Assembly: GCA_002427165.1 (NCBI GenBank)
Contig: DIQB01000098.1
Coordinates: 1,149 to 36,889 of the forward strand
Length of the DNA: 35,741 nucleotides
Source: Firmicutes bacterium UBA5473
GTDB lineage: Bacteria; Bacillota; DTU084
Direction: 5' to 3'
Shown: positions 35,086-35,741 of the stretch, in pieces
How positions within the stretch are numbered: the stretch's first letter is position 1
Layout: each line of letters begins with the position of its first letter
The notes under the pieces: model-generated
What the model was told of the DNA's origin: nothing
Database searches by the model: none
What the model saw: only the letters and a program-made list of their open reading frames with translations
Translations under genes and position numbers: made by a program

Positions 35086-35114
35086 ATTATAAAACGTGGC
35101 TATTTAAAATGCAA
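35086..35114 (-). promoter_or_regulatory. Sigma-70-type promoter of the IS66 genes
   Basis: On the minus strand TTGCAT (35114-35109) and TATAAT (35091-35086) are separated by exactly 17 bp. Transcription would start near 35079, just before the GGAGG and ATG 35052 of the accessory gene. This supports the upstream start. Confidence 0.8.
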
Positions 35115-35126
35115 TGGATAAATCAA

Positions 35127-35163
35127 AAAAATACCAAAAATCCAAGGATTTTTTGGTATTTTT
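35127..35163. terminator. Bidirectional hairpin inside the right IS end
   Basis: AATACCAAAAATCC (35130-35143) pairs with GGATTTTTTGGTATT (35146-35160), with one extra T. A and T runs flank it, so it is T-tailed on both strands. It lies upstream of the IS promoter and would stop transcription entering from outside. Confidence 0.8.
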
Positions 35164-35206
35164 GAAGTTTGTTTTGTGCTTTTTATAGCATCGTATCTAC
35201 TTTCTT

Positions 35207-35231
35207 TTCAGGTTGGGGTGTGAACAGTAAC
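35207..35231. repeat. IS66 right inverted repeat
   Basis: It is the reverse complement of the left repeat with two mismatches, ending GGTGTGAACAGTAAC at the element border. Confidence 0.9.
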
Positions 35232-35239
35232 CATCTATC
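35232..35239. repeat. Target-site duplication, right copy
   Basis: CATCTATC directly follows the right inverted repeat and is identical to 32984-32991. Confidence 0.92.
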
Positions 35240-35271
35240 CCCCCTTGAAAAAGAAAAGATTCTCCACCCCC

Positions 35272-35300
35272 TTGCCCAAAGCCAATGGATCTGTTATAAT
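35272..35300 (+). promoter_or_regulatory. Sigma-70-type promoter of tRNA-Pro
   Basis: TTGCCC (35272-35277) and a perfect TATAAT (35295-35300) are 17 bp apart. The tRNA starts 9 bases later. Confidence 0.88.
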
Positions 35301-35309
35301 AAAATCTGT

Positions 35310-35386
35310 CGGGGCGTGGCGCAGCTTGGTAGCGCGCTACCTTGGGGTGGTAGAGGCCGCGAGTTCGAATCTCGCCGCTCCGACCA
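35310..35386 (+). tRNA. tRNA-Pro (anticodon GGG), CCA encoded
   Basis: The acceptor arms CGGGGCG and CGCTCCG pair (one G-T), followed by discriminator A and CCA. The anticodon stem CTACC/GGTAG holds the loop TTGGGGT, giving anticodon GGG. The T arm has GAGTTCGAATCTC. Total length is 77 bases. It reads CCC and CCU proline codons. It has its own promoter and terminator and was not damaged by the IS66 insertion upstream. Confidence 0.96.
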
Positions 35387-35433
35387 TTATATATCAACGG
35401 TTATATGGGTTTCAAAGTGGCGCAGAAAAGCAT

Positions 35434-35451
35434 AAATGCCACACAAATGCC
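35434..35451. repeat. Short direct repeat AAATGCC downstream of the tRNA
   Basis: AAATGCC occurs at 35434-35440 and 35445-35451, 11 bp apart, each followed by a C/A-rich stretch. Such pairs resemble integrase arm sites next to tRNA genes, but no integrase gene is present in the window. The meaning is uncertain. Confidence 0.3.
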
Positions 35452-35469
35452 CAACATAGTTTACAGATA

Positions 35470-35504
35470 AAAAAAGATCATAAGTAACTTATGATCTTTT
35501 TTCT
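35470..35504 (+). terminator. Rho-independent terminator after tRNA-Pro
   Basis: AAAAAAGATCATAAG (35470-35484) pairs perfectly with CTTATGATCTTTTTT (35488-35502) around a TAA loop, ending in a T run. It would work in both directions. Confidence 0.88.
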
Positions 35505-35740
35505 GTCTTGCCTTTGGGAATATTGCTGATTGTTTTAACTGTCGCACGGTAACCGTGCAAAGCTGTAAATGGGCTTCCCGGGCTTTGTCGGGTGGCGGTA
35601 TTGATAATGGGAGTCTTCTATATCAACTCGATACAGCCAGCTCGTTTAATTAGTTTTTCGACTTCCTGAAAATTCACACGCTGCCGTCTTTCCGAACTGC
35701 ACAATAACACGTACCTGGCAAGGGGTGAAACATTTAATTT
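35489..35740 (-). pseudogene. Possible hicA-like toxin remnant (weak); otherwise non-coding
   Basis: One minus-strand frame reads in from the window end and contains VNFQEVEKLIKRAGCIELI, then a stop at 35618-35620. The same frame continues with 'RQSPGSPFTALHGYRATVK' and 'ISNIPKGK' before a stop inside the tRNA terminator. These pieces resemble, in order, the N-terminal helix, the GSH strand and the 'IPKGT' end of HicA mRNA interferases. The catalytic His of GSH is Pro here and an internal stop is present, so it could only be a fossil. The similarity is short and may be chance. Nothing else is seen in 35505-35741. Confidence 0.28.
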
Positions 35741-35741
35741 T

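Larger units (their letters stand above)
32992..35231 (-). mobile_element. Complete IS66-family insertion sequence (2240 bp)
   Basis: The element is bounded by inverted repeats at 32992-33016 and 35207-35231 (23 of 25 positions match, starting GTTACTGTTCACACC) and by an exact 8-bp target duplication. Inside, on the minus strand, are a promoter (35086-35114), a short accessory frame with a frameshift run, and an IS66 transposase. Hairpins with T runs lie just inside both ends and would block transcription crossing the element borders. There is no separate tnpB, so it resembles the compact IS66 subgroup (ISBst12 type). The intact ends and duplication suggest a fairly recent insertion. It sits 59 bp after the isomerase-like gene and 41 bp before the tRNA-Pro promoter, disrupting neither. 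Confidence 0.95.

Noticed and set aside
35169..35487. Small frames running through the tRNA-Pro gene
   Set aside because: They overlap the tRNA, its promoter and its flanks; no ribosome binding site or family resemblance.
1..35741. CRISPR array
   Set aside because: No regularly spaced repeat-spacer series was seen; the repeated protein modules are diverged at DNA level.

Overview
The window looks like a chromosomal segment from a moderately AT-rich, fermentative bacterium of Firmicutes-like style: strong AGGAGG-type ribosome binding sites, LacI-type control of sugar genes, and a tRNA gene with an encoded CCA end. Several secreted proteins are nevertheless predicted outer-membrane beta-barrels or PorV-like proteins. 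This suggests a diderm lineage (for example a Limnochordia- or Halanaerobiia-like group), but that placement is an inference from protein style. No taxonomic marker is present.

Layout. 1-3241: the end of an acetyltransferase/SCP2-like gene, a Cys-containing Gfo/Idh/MocA oxidoreductase, a terminator, and a membrane-anchored YkuD L,D-transpeptidase. 3242-3660: a non-coding control region with three copies of an operator-like palindrome. 3661-9504: a sugar uptake operon (LacI regulator, ADP-ribosylglycohydrolase-family enzyme, two ABC permeases, lipoprotein binding protein) with no ATPase gene. 9510-9558: a 16-bp hairpin. 9623-28013: about 18 kb, all on the + strand, encoding seven exported proteins: two CBM/fibronectin-III proteins with FlgD-like C-terminal domains, one PorV-like protein, two related beta-barrel proteins, and two large paralogous GH2 glycosidases. 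28268-32932: a second sugar module in which a GHL6/alpha-fucosidase-like hydrolase (minus strand) is divergent from a LacI regulator and an L-fucose-isomerase-like gene, with matching LacI-type operators. 32992-35231: a complete IS66-family element with 25-bp inverted repeats and an exact 8-bp target duplication. 35272-35504: a tRNA-Pro(GGG) gene with its own promoter and terminator, then non-coding sequence holding a possible hicA fossil.

How it may work together (inference). The 9.6-28.0 kb cluster reads as a surface glycan-degradation locus. Its exported proteins carry six copies of one module: an EAE-start, CBM36/60-like domain followed by a short 'IP..FKG.PL..YG' tail. The barrel and PorV-like proteins may assemble or export this machinery at an outer membrane, the GH2 enzymes would release sugars, and the upstream ABC transporter would import them. 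The fucosidase/isomerase pair would handle fucose or a related sugar. The most unusual items are the repeated CBM-tail module, the paired barrel proteins with a shared GWNP motif, and the A9 frameshift run in the IS66 accessory gene.
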